Assembly (NCBI GenBank): GCA_963969595.1
Contig: OZ018408.1
Location: forward strand, 434,001-498,000
Direction: 5' to 3'
DNA length: 64,000 nt
Source: Neckera pumila
Taxonomy: Eukaryota > Streptophyta > Bryopsida > Hypnales > Neckeraceae
Shown here: positions 11,602 through 23,963 of the stretch, piece by piece
How positions within the stretch are numbered: the stretch's first letter is position 1
Layout of the letters: each line of letters begins with the position of its first letter
The notes under the pieces: model-generated
Database searches by the model: none
What the model was told of the DNA's origin: nothing
The model's input: only the letters and a program-made list of their open reading frames with translations
Made by a program: the position numbers and the translations under genes

Positions 11602-12141
11602 ATCATCAAGAATGATGGAGCTGGCAGCATTCCCAAACTATGTTCAAATATGATACTTTCCACATGGATTTTGGATGCTTAAACAACCGCGCTTAAGTTG
11701 GAGATTCTGCATGGATTTAAGAATGTAAATATCAATGGTATAAAGACTAAAATTATAGTTAAACCCTTGTAGAAAAGCTTTTTGGACCTTTTTAGTGGAC
11801 AAAGGAAGTATTTTAAATCTTCAAAAAATTCATTCCATTTGCATATTTTCTATAATAGTCTTGTATTATAAGTCCAAATGATTATGACCTTCTAACTTTG
11901 AGATGTACCAATAAACATGCCTAATACAAAAGAGCAATATTGGCTTATTATTTGATGGCTAGTTAATTGATGCCTAATACAAAAGAGCAATATTGACTTA
12001 TGAGTAATATTCTTGCTTTGTCCATCACTGTCTCCACCATTTGTTCCTTTGTTCTAATTACAAAATAATTGCGCCTAAATTTATTTGAAGAAGCATTTGA
12101 GCTAAGTTTCCTCAATTCTATTGACTGCATTTTTGTTTGAT

Positions 12142-13990
12142 CTTGTTGGAAGTCCAATATAGACTCCAAATTTTCTTCACATACTTTTTTGGAACCAAAA
12201 AATTTGAAAATAGGTGTAAATTAGTCAAATTGATCCTAATTAGGCTCTCATGTTGATATGACTCCCAATTCTCTTTGTAGACCTTTTTTAAACAAAGAAC
12301 TGAAATTATATAACTACTGGTCAAATCAACCCTTGCTAGGTTCTCCTGTTGATTTGACCCCATGTTCTCTTGTTTGCCTTTTTTTGGACCAAAAAATTGA
12401 ACATTGGTGTAACTTCTGGTCAAATTAGCCCTAGCTAGCTTTTTTTATTAACAAGACTCCTAATTCTCTTTGTAGGCCTTTTCCAAACAAAGAATTGAAA
12501 ATCATATAACTATTAGTCAAACCAACCATTGTTAGGTTTACTTGTTGATTTGACTCCAGATTCGCTTTGTTTGCCTTTTTAGGACAAAGTGTTGAAAATT
12601 GGTGTAACTATTGGTCAAATTAGCTCTAATTAGGCTCTCTTATTGATATGATTCTAGAGTCTCTTCATATGCCTTTTTTTGAACAAAGAATTGAAAACAC
12701 GTGTAAATCAGTGAATTAGATCCTAGCTAGGCTCTCTTATTGAAATGACTCTAAATTGTGGCATCTTATGGCTTTTTTGGACAAAGAGTTGAAAACTGGT
12801 GCAACGACTGGTCAAATTAGCCTTAGCTAGGTTATCCTATTGACATGACTCTAGATTCTCTTTGTATGCCTTTTGTGAACAAAGAGTTGAAATAAGGTGT
12901 AAATCAGTGAATTAGACCCTAGTTAGGCTCTCCGATTGATGTGACTTCAAATTCTCATCTCATGCCTTTTGGGACAAAGAATTGAAATTGGTATAACTGT
13001 AGGTCAAATCAGCCCAACTGCTAGGCTCTCTTGTTGACAAGACTAGTCAACATTTTGGAGAAGAATCTAATTGGGATAAGTTTACAAATAAGTTCCCATT
13101 TCATCCTAGTTAGGTTCTTTTGGTGACTTAATTCCAGATTCTCATCTCATGCCTTTTTTGACAAAAAGTTGAAAATCAATGTAACTACTAGTTAAATCAT
13201 TCCAAGCTGCTAGACTCTTTTGTTGACATGACTGATCAACATAAATTTTGGGGAAGAATCTAATTGGGACAAGATACAAACAAATCCCCATTTAGCCCTA
13301 GCTAGGCTCTCCTTTGGACATGACTCCAGATTCTCATTTCATGCCTTTTTTAGACAAAAAGTTGAAATTCAGTGTAACTACTAGTTAAATCATTCCTAGC
13401 TGCTAGGCTCTTTTGCTGACAGGACTAGTCAACATTTTGGTAAAGAATCTAATTGGGACAAGCTACAAACAAATCCCCATTTAGCCCTAGCTAGGCTCTC
13501 CTTTTGACATAACTCTAGATTCTCATCTCATACCTTTTTTAGACAAAAAGTTGAAAATCAGTGCAACTATTAGTCAAATCATTCCTAGCTGCTAGGCTCT
13601 TTTGCTGACTGGACGGGTCAACATTTTGGAGAAGAATCTAATTGGAATAATTTTACAAACAAGTGCCTATTCAGCCCTAGATAGGCTCTCTTGTTGATAT
13701 GACTCCAAATTCTCATTTCATCCCTTTTTGAGACAAAAAGTGGAAAATCAGTCTAACTACTAGTCAAATCATTTCTAGTTGCTAGACTCTTTTGTTGACA
13801 GGAGTGGTCAACATTCTAGGAAAGAATCTACTTGGGTTGGTTTTACAAACAGGTTCCCTTTCAATGCAATCCCTTCCTTTCATTTCAAAAAAACTAAGCT
13901 CCCTTGTCCGCAGGATGGGAAAGAATCTAGTTGGGATGGTTTTACAAACTTGGTTCCCATTAGTGCGGTCCATTCTCTTCATGTCAAGGA
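12142..13990. repeat. 1.9-kb complex tandem array, period about 98 bp changing to about 190 bp
   Basis: From about 12142 to 13000 a unit of about 98 bp recurs. It contains TAGGCTCTC, TTGATATGACTCCA, ATTCTCTTTGTATGCCTTT, GACAAAGAGTTGAAAA and GTCAAAT. From about 13018 a longer unit of about 190 bp starts at roughly 13018, 13206, 13400, 13588 and 13778. It combines the older unit with a segment reading CAACATTTTGGAGAAGAATC ... CCCATTTAGCCCTAG. Open frames across it are by-products of the period. Looks like an old local satellite. Confidence 0.8.
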
Positions 13991-14044
13991 AATTAACTTC
14001 CTCGTCCGCATAATGATTGTCCGCAAAGGATAGTCTTCCAACTA

Positions 14045-14138
14045 GTTTGAGGCTTGAGTTTGAGGCTTGAGTTTGAGGCCTTGAGTTTGAGGCCTTGAGT
14101 TTGAAGCCTTGAGTTTAAAGCTTTGAGTTTGACTTGAG
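14045..14138. repeat. Minisatellite, unit about 14-17 bp (TTGAGTTTGAGGCC)
   Basis: About six units with variants of GAGTTTGAGGCCTT lie directly after the complex array. They are followed by a T-rich stretch. Non-coding. Confidence 0.85.
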
Positions 14139-15185
14139 AGAGATTATTGATTTCAATATCAATTTCTTTTTCTTTTTTCATATAAAATCCGGCATGCAAT
14201 TTTATACTTGAAGGTCTAATTCAACACATGAAGTGCCAAATTAGCTTCTTTTTCAGGTGCAAAGGGATTCGACAGGTGGTATATTTCAAGATGTTCCAGA
14301 AATTCACTTATAAACTTGTAAAATTTTCAAAAATTCAGACATCCCCCAAAATACTTAATTTATGTATGAATCTGACTTTCACGTGGGGTAGTCCGAACTC
14401 CGAATTGGCCAATTGCGAAGGCCAAGGCCGTGAAAGCCCGAGTCAGAGAGAAGGAGGCGAGCATTGGGACGGAGTTGACTCGCCGGTGCCGTTGGTCGGT
14501 CCGTCCCTCCTGCAGCAGTGGTATGGCCTGGTCCGCCTATTGGAAGCCAGAGCTTCTGTTGGCTTGCTGACTTCCATGCCTGCTTCAGGTCATCAGGCTG
14601 CTGAGGCTGCTGTTCCTCCGGCTTTTCTTTCGTATGCCCATAACAACATATCATTAATAACAAGTGAAGGTAGAATTCTTCTTCGTCACTTCGCAGTCCC
14701 ACCCCGCGGCTTGCACGGAACACAACAATCATACCCTAACTTGCTCCTTTACTATTAACTTGGTCTTGGACGCTGGACCCATCTCTCTCTCTCCCCCTCT
14801 CTCTCTCTCTCTCCCTTCTTTGTGTGTCCCGTTCCTTACTTTTCCTTTCCATTCCATTCCATTCCATTCCTTTCCTTCCCTTGCTGCGTATTAGGTCACG
14901 AGGAGCAACAACTCCTTTCCTTGCAATCACCAGCTGCTGCCGCTGCCACATGTGGATTCCGTGTGAAGTGAAGTGAAGTTCGTTCTCTGGACAGTTCCCT
15001 TGGTTGGGCTGGGTCTCCCCTGGCTCTTTGACATTTGACTTGCCTTTTATTTGGGCCTTTGGTCTGGTCTGGTCTGTTCAAAGACATGGCTATGGCCTTT
15101 GTCACCGCGCCTTTCCTGCGCCACCGGATCATGGACTGATGTTGTTCGTGGGGGTGGGTCTTTTTCTCTCTCTCTGCACGAGGAC

Positions 15186-15190
15186 GAGCG

Positions 15191-15221
<31 letters not shown>
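15186..15221. repeat. (CGAGCA)n hexanucleotide repeat in the SEC16 leader
   Basis: About six CGAGCA units with minor variation on the left side. A six-base unit keeps any reading frame. It lies upstream of the chosen start codon. Confidence 0.85.
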
Positions 15222-15223
<2 letters not shown>

Positions 15224-15319
15224 GGGTTCTGGATTCGGATTCCGCAGCGCTAGGGCTTGCCGGGGGTGACTGGGGTTTCAAATTTGGATCTGGCCTGGAT
15301 GCGATCAGCGCCCGGGGCA

Positions 15320-15338
15320 GGGCGGGCGGGCGGGCGGG
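15320..15338 (+). promoter_or_regulatory. Potential G-quadruplex, GGG x5 with single-base loops
   Basis: Five GGG triplets separated by single C, flanked by GGGG at 15314-15317 and AGGG at 15341-15344. Single-base loops make this one of the most stable quadruplex classes in vitro. On the sense strand of the SEC16 leader it could act in the mRNA. The function is inference. Confidence 0.5.
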
Positions 15339-15539
15339 CTAGGGTTTGGTGAGGTTTGGTGATCTGAAGCTGGGTGTGTGGATCTGCATCTGTGGCGTGA
15401 GGAGGATGGAGTAGGAGGAGTAGGACTTGGGACGAGGCCGAGGGGGTGGTTGGTGGATGAGGGTGGCAGCTGGGGTGTGGAAGCGGAAGCCCGTGGGCGC
15501 CGTGGACGTCGACACAGAGAAATTGAGGGCGGGGGTGGG

Positions 15540-18500
15540 ATGGGGTTAGAAGTAGGAGACGGATCTGGGGAGCCGATGGCGGACGAGGTCAGAGCAGACG
15601 ATCCCGTAGAAGCGCTTAGGGCGTCCTGCGAAGGGCTGGATTTAGGCGTCAAGGCAACTGAGGAGGAGGAGGAGGAGAAGGCAGCCGTTGAGGCGGACAG
15701 CAATGGCCACTTGACGGAGGCAGGAGAAGGAGAAAAAGAGGAGGCTGCTGCTTCTGCAGCAGCAAGAAGGGGCTTGAATGACGCTGCTGCTCCGGCGCCA
15801 ATTGAATCCGTGCCGGAAGTGTCGAAGCGGGAGGAGGTGCCCGAGAGCTCCCGCTCGCAAGGCCAGATCAAGAATTGGAGCGATTTCAATGCCGTGTCCG
15901 CGCACACTTTCGGAGACCAATCGTTTGGGTCGTTCTCCGATTTTCTTGCCAATCAGCCGGATTTGCCGCCGGAGGCGTCATCCCAAGCGCCAGGCCAAGC
16001 GTTGGAGCTCGGATCGGACATGGATTTTTTTGAGTGGGGGGTGACTGCAGCAGAGCCCGTTGTAACAGGTGGGATGGGCGTCATGGCCCCTCCACATACG
16101 GGACTGGCGCAGGCATTGCCTCAAACGGACGAACAATTCCTGGAGACAGGTTCGACAATAGTGTCACAGGAAGAGCCCGCACCATCCTTAGTCTCAGCCG
16201 ATGAGTTTTTCGGTAGTGGGCATGAGACCACGGCAGAATTGCCACCCGAGCAAACCCTTGTGTCGGATGAGGCAGCAGCAGCAGCTCAAAGTGCCAATCC
16301 TTATCCTGGTTGGTATTACGACTACGACGTGGGTGAGTGGCGAGCGGTGGAAGGCTACAACGCACTTGCAGCTGCTGCTGGCTCAGAGAATGCAGGCTAC
16401 AGCGGGGATTACGAGGACTCGGGTCACATGCATCACTTGCAGACTATTGCAGACACGAGCGCTTTTCAGCAGGAGGTAAGTCCAATTTCTGCTGGCGTTC
16501 CGGCACCTGCGGTGGGGTCGGAGCAGCAGCCTCAATCTTGGGATTCTCAGTCTTCTGCTGCAACGCATACCGTAGCCGACGAGTACCCAGGTTGGAAATG
16601 GGACTACTCCACACAAACCTGGGTTGCTGCACCCGATGATTCTGAGCCTTGGCAGAGTACTTTTACGGAGAATCAGTTTCAGGGGGGCAGTGCAGAGCAG
16701 TCTTGGTATGCGCCACAAGAGCAGCAGACTCAACCTTACAACAGTGCTGCGTCATTCGCTGATCAAGTAGCTGTTTCGAGTCCGCAATCTCAAAGCTTTA
16801 TGTCAGGGCATGGAACTGAAAGTGCAAACTTGATGGCTAATGGGTACTCATCACAACCAGCGAACGCGGGATCAAGTTATACGCAGGAAACCAGCCAGCA
16901 GTGGCAGGGGGAGGTAATGCCCAATAATGCAGCCGCGGATCAGGCGTCGAACTTCTATTCGCCACAGATGAATGGAGATCGTAGTTGGCCAGCCCCAGCA
17001 TTCAATCAGCAGGAACAGTTCGGTAGTCAGAGCATGCCATCCGTTTCGTACCCTTCGCCCGATGCTTACTATAATTATGCTGCGAATGGCGGACCACACA
17101 ACTACACGCGGCAGACTTGGGGTCACGCTCCTCAATATAATCAGTACCCGCAATTTACCAATCCCAATGCGCCTCCTCCTAAGAACGTTCAGGAGGCTTT
17201 AAGGACTTGTTCAGGACGACCACCTCACTCTCTCGCGGCCTTCGGATTCGGGGGGAAGTTCATTTTCATGAAGCATAGGGACCCTGTGACCCTCCACACA
17301 AGTAATGGTGATCAGGTGTGTTGAAGAGTTGCCTTCCTGACATCAGCTTCTCCCTACTCAGAGCTAGCATTGCAGCTACCGTCAGATAGTGCATACAAAT
17401 TCAGCAAGAACCTGCCATAGCCTTTTAGCATGTGCTGTTGAGGAAGGTTAGGATTCGTACAAAAAGTGAAAAAATTCTTATGGCAGTCCCCTTGAATTAA
17501 CCAGGTAGTGATTTAGGGTTTCGTCACGGGTGAGGTTGTTTTCAGTAACGGGATCATAGTGCGTTGCAGATCGCCACAATAAGAGAACAGAGTATCTAAC
17601 CAAAACTTTTACCTAGATGAATTAAACTAGTGCTTACATACTAGTGGCTGATGATCGTCATATTGAATTATGGGAATCCGAAAATTGATATTTTACTCTG
17701 CCGTCCTAATGATGGGGATTTTGCTGCTCGATCAGGCCTTCGCAAGTGGTGAGGCATGGATGCCAGGGCCCATACAAGTGTCAAACCTGAAGAGTCACAT
17801 CCCGCACGAATCAACCTTTGCAGGTCCACTTAATGGCGGTGGAGTCAGTGCTAAAGAATTGATCAAGTGGATAGATGATAGGGCATCCTCTCAACCGACC
17901 AATTTGCGACTTTTGTTGGGAGTGCTGAAGGTGGCGTGTCAGCACTATGGGAAGTTGCGCTCTGCTAATGTGAACTCTGGCAACTCTGCAGTGGTGGGTT
18001 ACAATGCGCTTTTTGCTTACGATGTTCGACTCCACCTTGATTTTTATAGTTAGATATAGGGTCTGCAGTAATCTCGTTACTTCTGGGATGTTGATTAGAA
18101 TTTTCCGTCGATTGCACTGTGCAGTATGTCTTCATCTTTTTTCTATTCAAATCTTGATCTGAACTCTAAGCGCCATGCTGCATTTATTGAGCCTCTCAAA
18201 GTGATGGACCGTGAAGGAGTTCAAGAAGCTTGATCTTATATGTTCTCTGGGTTCGCAGGAAGAAGATGGGCCAGAAGCAGCACTTGCGAAGCTGTTGGCA
18301 GGTGCTGTCATTGAGCAAAACCCATATGCAGGATTGACCCTTAAGAATTTGGCATTGCTTGGAGTGCCGTCTGAGCAGCTATTGCAGGTGCCATCTTCTC
18401 TAGTTAATAGTTTTTGTATGTATAATTTTTCGACATTTTTTATGAACACTATAATGAGGAATTCAATGGTGTAGCTTTCGCTTTCCAAGACTCAGCATTT

Positions 18501-21500
18501 TATACTTCTGGGTCTTGCTCTAATTTTTTCTAAGCACGAGGGTGTTCTGTCGTTGCTTATGGGAAGGCCACTGCACTGGAGGTGAAAAAGCTCCTGGTAT
18601 GTGGAAAGCGAAAAGATGCTCTGAAGTGTGCTCAGGAAGGGGAATTATGGAGCTTTGCGCTTGTTATAGCCCGACAACTCGGTGAAAAGGTTGTTGTCTA
18701 AGTTAACATATACTGATCTGACAAAATTGCCTTGTGATTGCTTCCAGTTCACTTGTAGTTCTTGTTATTGATATTGGTTAAGGTGTGGACCTGTTGTCAT
18801 GTCTTGTGGCATTATTGATCTGATAAATGTATTAGTGCTGATGTATTTTCTTGTTATGCAGTACTTTTGCGACACTGTGACAGAGATGGCTCGTCGACAG
18901 TTTGTGTCTGGGTCCCCTCTGCGCACACTTAGTCTACTTTTTGCCGGGCAGCCTGCAGAGGTATTTGCAACACCGAGCTTGCAGTCTGGATATCCGATGG
19001 AAGGTGTGCCAGCTGCCAGCGATCAGAGTCAGGTGCTTGCTCTTTCACATTTTCCGATGAACATGTACATTATACATGTAGTTATACATTATTTTGGCTC
19101 TTCTTAGGGACAAGCTCTCGTTGATTCGAAGCTGTTTTGATTAAGAGGATTTATGTCTCATTTCTTTGATCTCATGTCTGAGGTAGTCGTTCACTTCTTT
19201 GTATCCTAGGCATGGATTTGGTGTCGACATGATTTTTTAATTCCTGCCGCAGATAGTAAGTCTCACCCTGTGATGCTTTGAGATTTGACTGGAACTGGAT
19301 GATGATTCCTGGTTCATGATATTGTAGGACGGACACGAAGCCATGCTAGATGACTGGCAAGAGAATCTTGCTATCATGGCAGCCAATCGCACGCAAGGGG
19401 ATGAGCGTGTCATGTCGTATCTAGGCCATCGACTCTCGATTGTTCGTGGAGAGGTACATGTTTTTTCTAGGTCATGCATTCGGTAGTCAGATTGAGGAAG
19501 GAGAATTTAATTTTATCATACTTATTGGTTTACCCTTGCAGGTAGCCGCTGCACATTTGTGTTATCTAGTTGCAGATGCAAATTTGGAGTCCTACTCTGA
19601 AAATGCGAGGCTGTGCCTGATCGGAGCTGACCATAGCAAATTTCCACGGACATTTGTTACACCAGAGGCTATTCAGGCGAGCATCCTCATTTTTGAAAAT
19701 TGGTTAGTGTAGTCCGCATGTTTACGTTATCTTATCGTGTGGTCTGGTTATTGGTCGACCTCTGGTCACGTCCACATGATAGACGATTCTGCTACCAACC
19801 CCTTTGTTAAATGAAGAAAATGATGTTTTACCTGAGTATTTTTTAACTTGCTCCTTTCTGATGAACAGAGGACAGAGATTTATGAATATGCTCGAGTATT
19901 AGGCAATCCACAGAGTGTTCTGTTATCATTTCAACCCTACAAGCTTGTTTATGCTGAAATGCTCGTTGAGTGTGGGAAGACTGCAGAGTCACTCAGGTGA
20001 GTGGCGGTTCGTTCTGTATCCCATCGTGTGTTTCTATTCTACCTTCTATTTATCGTTTAATCTTTAAATGACAGAGCATCGTACATTAAATAGCTAGATA
20101 ATGATGGATGAAGTTTTATGGGATGCTACGGCTATGAAAAACATATTTTTTGCCGAAAGGCTGTTGTAATCCGGGACGGCTATTACAATTAATTTTACTT
20201 AGCACGGTTACATGATGTGGTTTTCCTCTTTGTCTATAGTTGAAGGCACTTGCAGTAGCAAATTACACTAGACGATATTTAATATTTATATATTATCATT
20301 TGGTTGGTTTAACAGGTACTGTCAAATAGTCTTGAAAACCTTGAAGGCAGCAGGGATGCGGGATCCTCAGGTGGAAGCATGTAGAATACTCGCAACAAAT
20401 ATGGAAGAAAGGCTTCGGGTGCACATGCAGGTGCGTTGGATGGCATTTCAGTATCTTCTTGATGTTCAGCATTGTTCTTGCTTTTCCGCATTTAACGAAA
20501 TGATGTACAGGCTTGGAAGGATATTGTCCTGATCATTTCAATATTAGCACTGATTTTATGTATCTTTCAAGCCTGTGCGGGTAAATCGGTTACTCCAAGT
20601 TTATCACTATCCAGCTAGAGGGAAGGTACTTTTACACTTGAACTGGGGGCAGGGTCGTCTTACCATATTCTCAGAAGACGCGGAAATTTTACTTTACTTT
20701 CCAAGATATTTGGGAATTGTCTACCCTATTTGAATACGGTTGTCATATTCGACACCGGTTTAATATGATATCAGACGTCTGGTATCACGTCAAGTAGGCC
20801 CAACAGTCTAGAAGACTACTCTGAATGGTGTAATTACCTTATGAAGGTCAAACGGCCCTGTCCAGGCGAGCCAAATTCTATTTGAGGGTTAACCTAGCTA
20901 GTCAACCTTGTTCTCGTTAAGGAAGGTCGATTTTTTCAATTGGGTGCCGCTGCGGTACGTGTGGAACTCCTTAGTGGACATACCCAAGGCCTAAGCCTCC
21001 TCCTTTACAGGTTTCTTTTGACTCGTTGACTGGGAGATAATCTACCATACACCATGGCGTGATGTTTTTTGGTCTCATTAACTATCCCTATTGACTGTTC
21101 CATATGGAATCAGCCCCAGGCACCGGAACTCTTACTTAGAACTCCACTTCCACTACTGCTTCTCCATGTGATCTTCGCACCATTTTTCAGACCTCTTGTA
21201 CCTCTATAAGTTCACCTCTCCTTTACTTTACTTGTAAAGCATGAGTGCCCGGTTGGTATCCAACACAGTTTAATGCTGGAGTTTTGCTGTTGCAGGATGG
21301 GCATGGTTCAAAGTTGGCGCCTGGAAAGTTGGTGAAAGGCTTGTTTGGGACTCTTGACTGGGGCATTCATAGGATTATAGGGGGTCCTCCTCCACCTGCT
21401 CCACCAGCAGATCCGTTTGCGTACAGACAATTGGATACTGGAGATCATTTTGGCAGCCAAAACTCACGTCCTGGCACTAGTACTGGGTTGCGGTCGAGTT

Positions 21501-23963
21501 CATCTTTGGCACCCTCAAATTCTGTCGCAACATCTATGGAGCGCTTGCCTCCAGAGCCGAATCGTGGTCCATCTCGCAGCCAGTCTGAGCCAGACTTTGG
21601 CAGGAATGCTAAGCAGGTGTGTTTTCTTTTGGCACTCCTGAGGTTTTGTTGATTAGCCATGGTTTATGAGTGCTTGTGGGTCTATTTTGATGCGCCAAGT
21701 CACTCTGATGATCGAGTGACCTTTTCCGAGAACACATTGAAAGTTGATACGATTTGCAGAGGAACATAAGACGCGCCAAAATTCTGGTAGGCCTCTTACA
21801 CCCATGAATCCCTTCGGTGGACGAAGGGTTATAGCATAAAGTCTAGTTTCCTACTTTTCTTCTGGACTTATTATTGCATACCTAATAATGCCGGATCTGC
21901 ATTTTCTCAATCCACATAGAATTGCATTTTGTGGTTTCAATTTGCGTCACTTTTTTTCGACCATATTGAGATGATCGTGTCTTGTTATTCAACGTATGAG
22001 ATGAAACCAGAGTATGACAAGTTTCACTGGGTCTTTGGTGGAATAGCTATCTTCGAAGATGTATACATTCTCTCTTGGTTTTCGCCTCATGGAATATTGC
22101 TGCACTCGTCTCAAACTCCACACCAGAAGAAACCATCAATCTGCAATGCTCAAGTTCTCTCGTTTTAATATGTATGAGGTGTCTAAGCATGCAATATAGA
22201 TATTCGACTAGTACTACTAATAAATATTCATTGTGTGTTATATCTATAGCATTGTCACAAGTCTATTATTTACAGCAACTGCCTCTCTTGTGTCCCTCAA
22301 GCTCGACCCGAAGCATCCTGTCTAGGTCTTCGAAATAGTAGGTCGGCAGTTATCGTGCTGACAAATATACATTGAAATGTTATCCAGGGCGAGACGGAGG
22401 TGAATGCAGGAGTGTCGGCGGCGGCAGCTGGACTACGCCTGGGAATGGTTGGTCGCTTGGGTAGCACTTTTCTTCAGAAGGCAACTGGATTGTGGGGCTC
22501 TAGTAAGAAAGAGGTACTAAAGCAACCCTTTCATTTGTGTGTGAGTGTTGATTCTTTTCTATTTTATGTATTTGCTAGAGATAACCTACATTTGGGTTAC
22601 TTGTCAGAGCATTCATTGTTACAGAAAACATCTGCCCCACATGTCACTGAATCCTCCAGGACTGCCTTGTTATGGAACTCCAAACTTTCTGAACATACGA
22701 AAGCTGCGATTGCATGTAGAAGTCTTAGGAGGGATCTCGTTGTGCAACAACCACGTATGTGTCTAATTATCCAAGGTCTGGTTTTATTTTCCAGGCTAAG
22801 TTGGGAGGCGCAAATAAGTTTTACTATGACGAGAAACTCAAGAAGTGGGTCGAAGAAGGAGTGGATCCGACTCCTGATATTGCACCACCTCCACCCCCAC
22901 CCACAACTTCCAGCTTTATGGGATCTGCTTCTCCTCAGGAAGAAACCCAAGCACCACCACAGGCTGTGACTTTGAAACCGGGGACCCCACCCTTAGCGCC
23001 TAATAGCATTAACCATTACTCCAATCGTCGGCAATCGGGTGTTCGGTCTAGGTATATATGCGCGGCATCTGCTCTATGCATTTTACGCTCACGATTACAG
23101 TCTGGTTTCCAGGCACTTGGTATTTCTCGTATTATATATAAAAACTTACTAGTGCTTAATCACAATTATTTGTACTGTAGTTTTCTGACATCTGACTCTT
23201 CTTTTTATGCAGGTATGTTGATACCTTTAACAAGGGGGGTTCAACTGCCCCAGGAAAATCTGTAATGGGATCTCTCATTCCCTCTCCAATGCCAAGTGGT
23301 GGGGGTATGATGTCATCGCCTGCCATGTTTGTTCCTGGCCCTGTTCCTTCGACTTCTTTTAATGAGAGTAACAGCGATGTAGGTGACAACTTTCTTGGTG
23401 GAGCTTCTTCAAGAAATGGTGATGCGAGCACTAGTGTGGGACCACTGTCGGATACAGCAAACTCTCATCCCAGCATGGATTTAGGCCTAGGTCATCCTTC
23501 CTCTGCACGTCCCATGATTCCTCAGTTGTCAACTGCTGAAAATGCTCTTGCAGCTTTCAATTCCGAAAGTACAGTCCTCAGCTCGCATGGAGAGCCTCCT
23601 ATGTTTGGAGTTGCTCATGCAAGGTCTTCTTCCTGGAGTGGATATCCAAGTTCATTTCAGAATCCGCTTCTTCCTGGGGAGGATGACGGGTTTGGAGCAT
23701 CCTTTAGTGGTCACGATAGGCGAACTGGCTCGGGAGATATGTCTCACGTACCGGCTATGTCAGTGGCACAATCTTCTTATACCAACTTTTACTTACCCAA
23801 TGGCAGTGGGGTTACTACTTCCGTGCCAGCGCCGCCGTCAGTTGTCCCCAGTGCAGCTGGTGATATTCGGGATCCCAGTAGACAAACTATGGGACAACCG
23901 TTTAGAGGAAGTCAGTCTGTGGATTCCTTGACTGGAGAGGAGATGCAGGAAGTAGAGCTTTAG
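15540..23963 (+). CDS. SEC16: SEC16, COPII coat assembly scaffold, thirteen exons, about 1,471 aa
   Basis: SEC16 organises ER exit sites by binding SEC13-SEC31 and SEC23. Exons: 15540-17315, 17736-17993, 18259-18387, 18567-18689, 18862-19032, 19328-19453, 19542-19676, 19869-19996, 20316-20430, 21296-21616, 22388-22513, 22795-23051, 23213-23963. The N-terminal exon (aa 1-592) is acidic then Gln/Ser-rich, with two aromatic repeats, YPGWYYDYDVGEWRA (about aa 254) and YPGWKWDYSTQTW (about aa 349), typical of plant SEC16. The central conserved domain spans about aa 593-990 (KELIKWIDDR, ACQHYGKLR, ALKCAQEGELW, GSPLRTLSLLFAGQPAEVF, ARLCLIGADH). The C-terminus has KFYYDEKLKKWVEEG and RYVDTFN. Intron 7 (19677-19868) needs a GC donor (CAG|GCGAGC). 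The exon 2 acceptor is least certain. The start could be the in-frame ATG at 15576. Confidence 0.92.

Larger units (their letters stand above)
14139..15539 (+). promoter_or_regulatory. Promoter and 5' leader region of SEC16, rich in simple repeats
   Basis: The base composition turns GC-rich from about 14380. Simple tracts occur in order: CT tract (about 14783-14812), TTCCA pentamers (about 14847-14872), CGAGCA hexamers (15186-15221), and a run of five GGG triplets separated by single C (15320-15338). Small upstream open frames exist, for example ATG at 15406 with a stop two codons later. CT tracts and 5' G-tracts are typical of plant core promoters and leaders; the transcription start cannot be placed. 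Longer frames on either strand here lack protein-like sequence. Confidence 0.5.

Noticed and set aside
13779..14033. Frames inside the tandem array
   Set aside because: They reflect the repeat period; the same peptide pieces recur in each unit and no protein family is recognised.
14228..14758. 176-codon plus frame upstream of SEC16
   Set aside because: Begins in AT-rich DNA and crosses into the promoter. No start context, no motif, and an equally long frame exists on the other strand.
15378..15539. Extension of SEC16 upstream of 15540
   Set aside because: The open frame begins with non-ATG codons, and the first in-frame ATG is 15540; the extra residues are leader-like (Gly/Arg/Trp-rich).
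15305..15952. 215-codon minus-strand open frame opposite SEC16 exon 1
   Set aside because: It is the antisense of a GC-rich low-complexity coding exon. Pro/Ser-rich translation with no motif; the plus strand has clear SEC16 homology.
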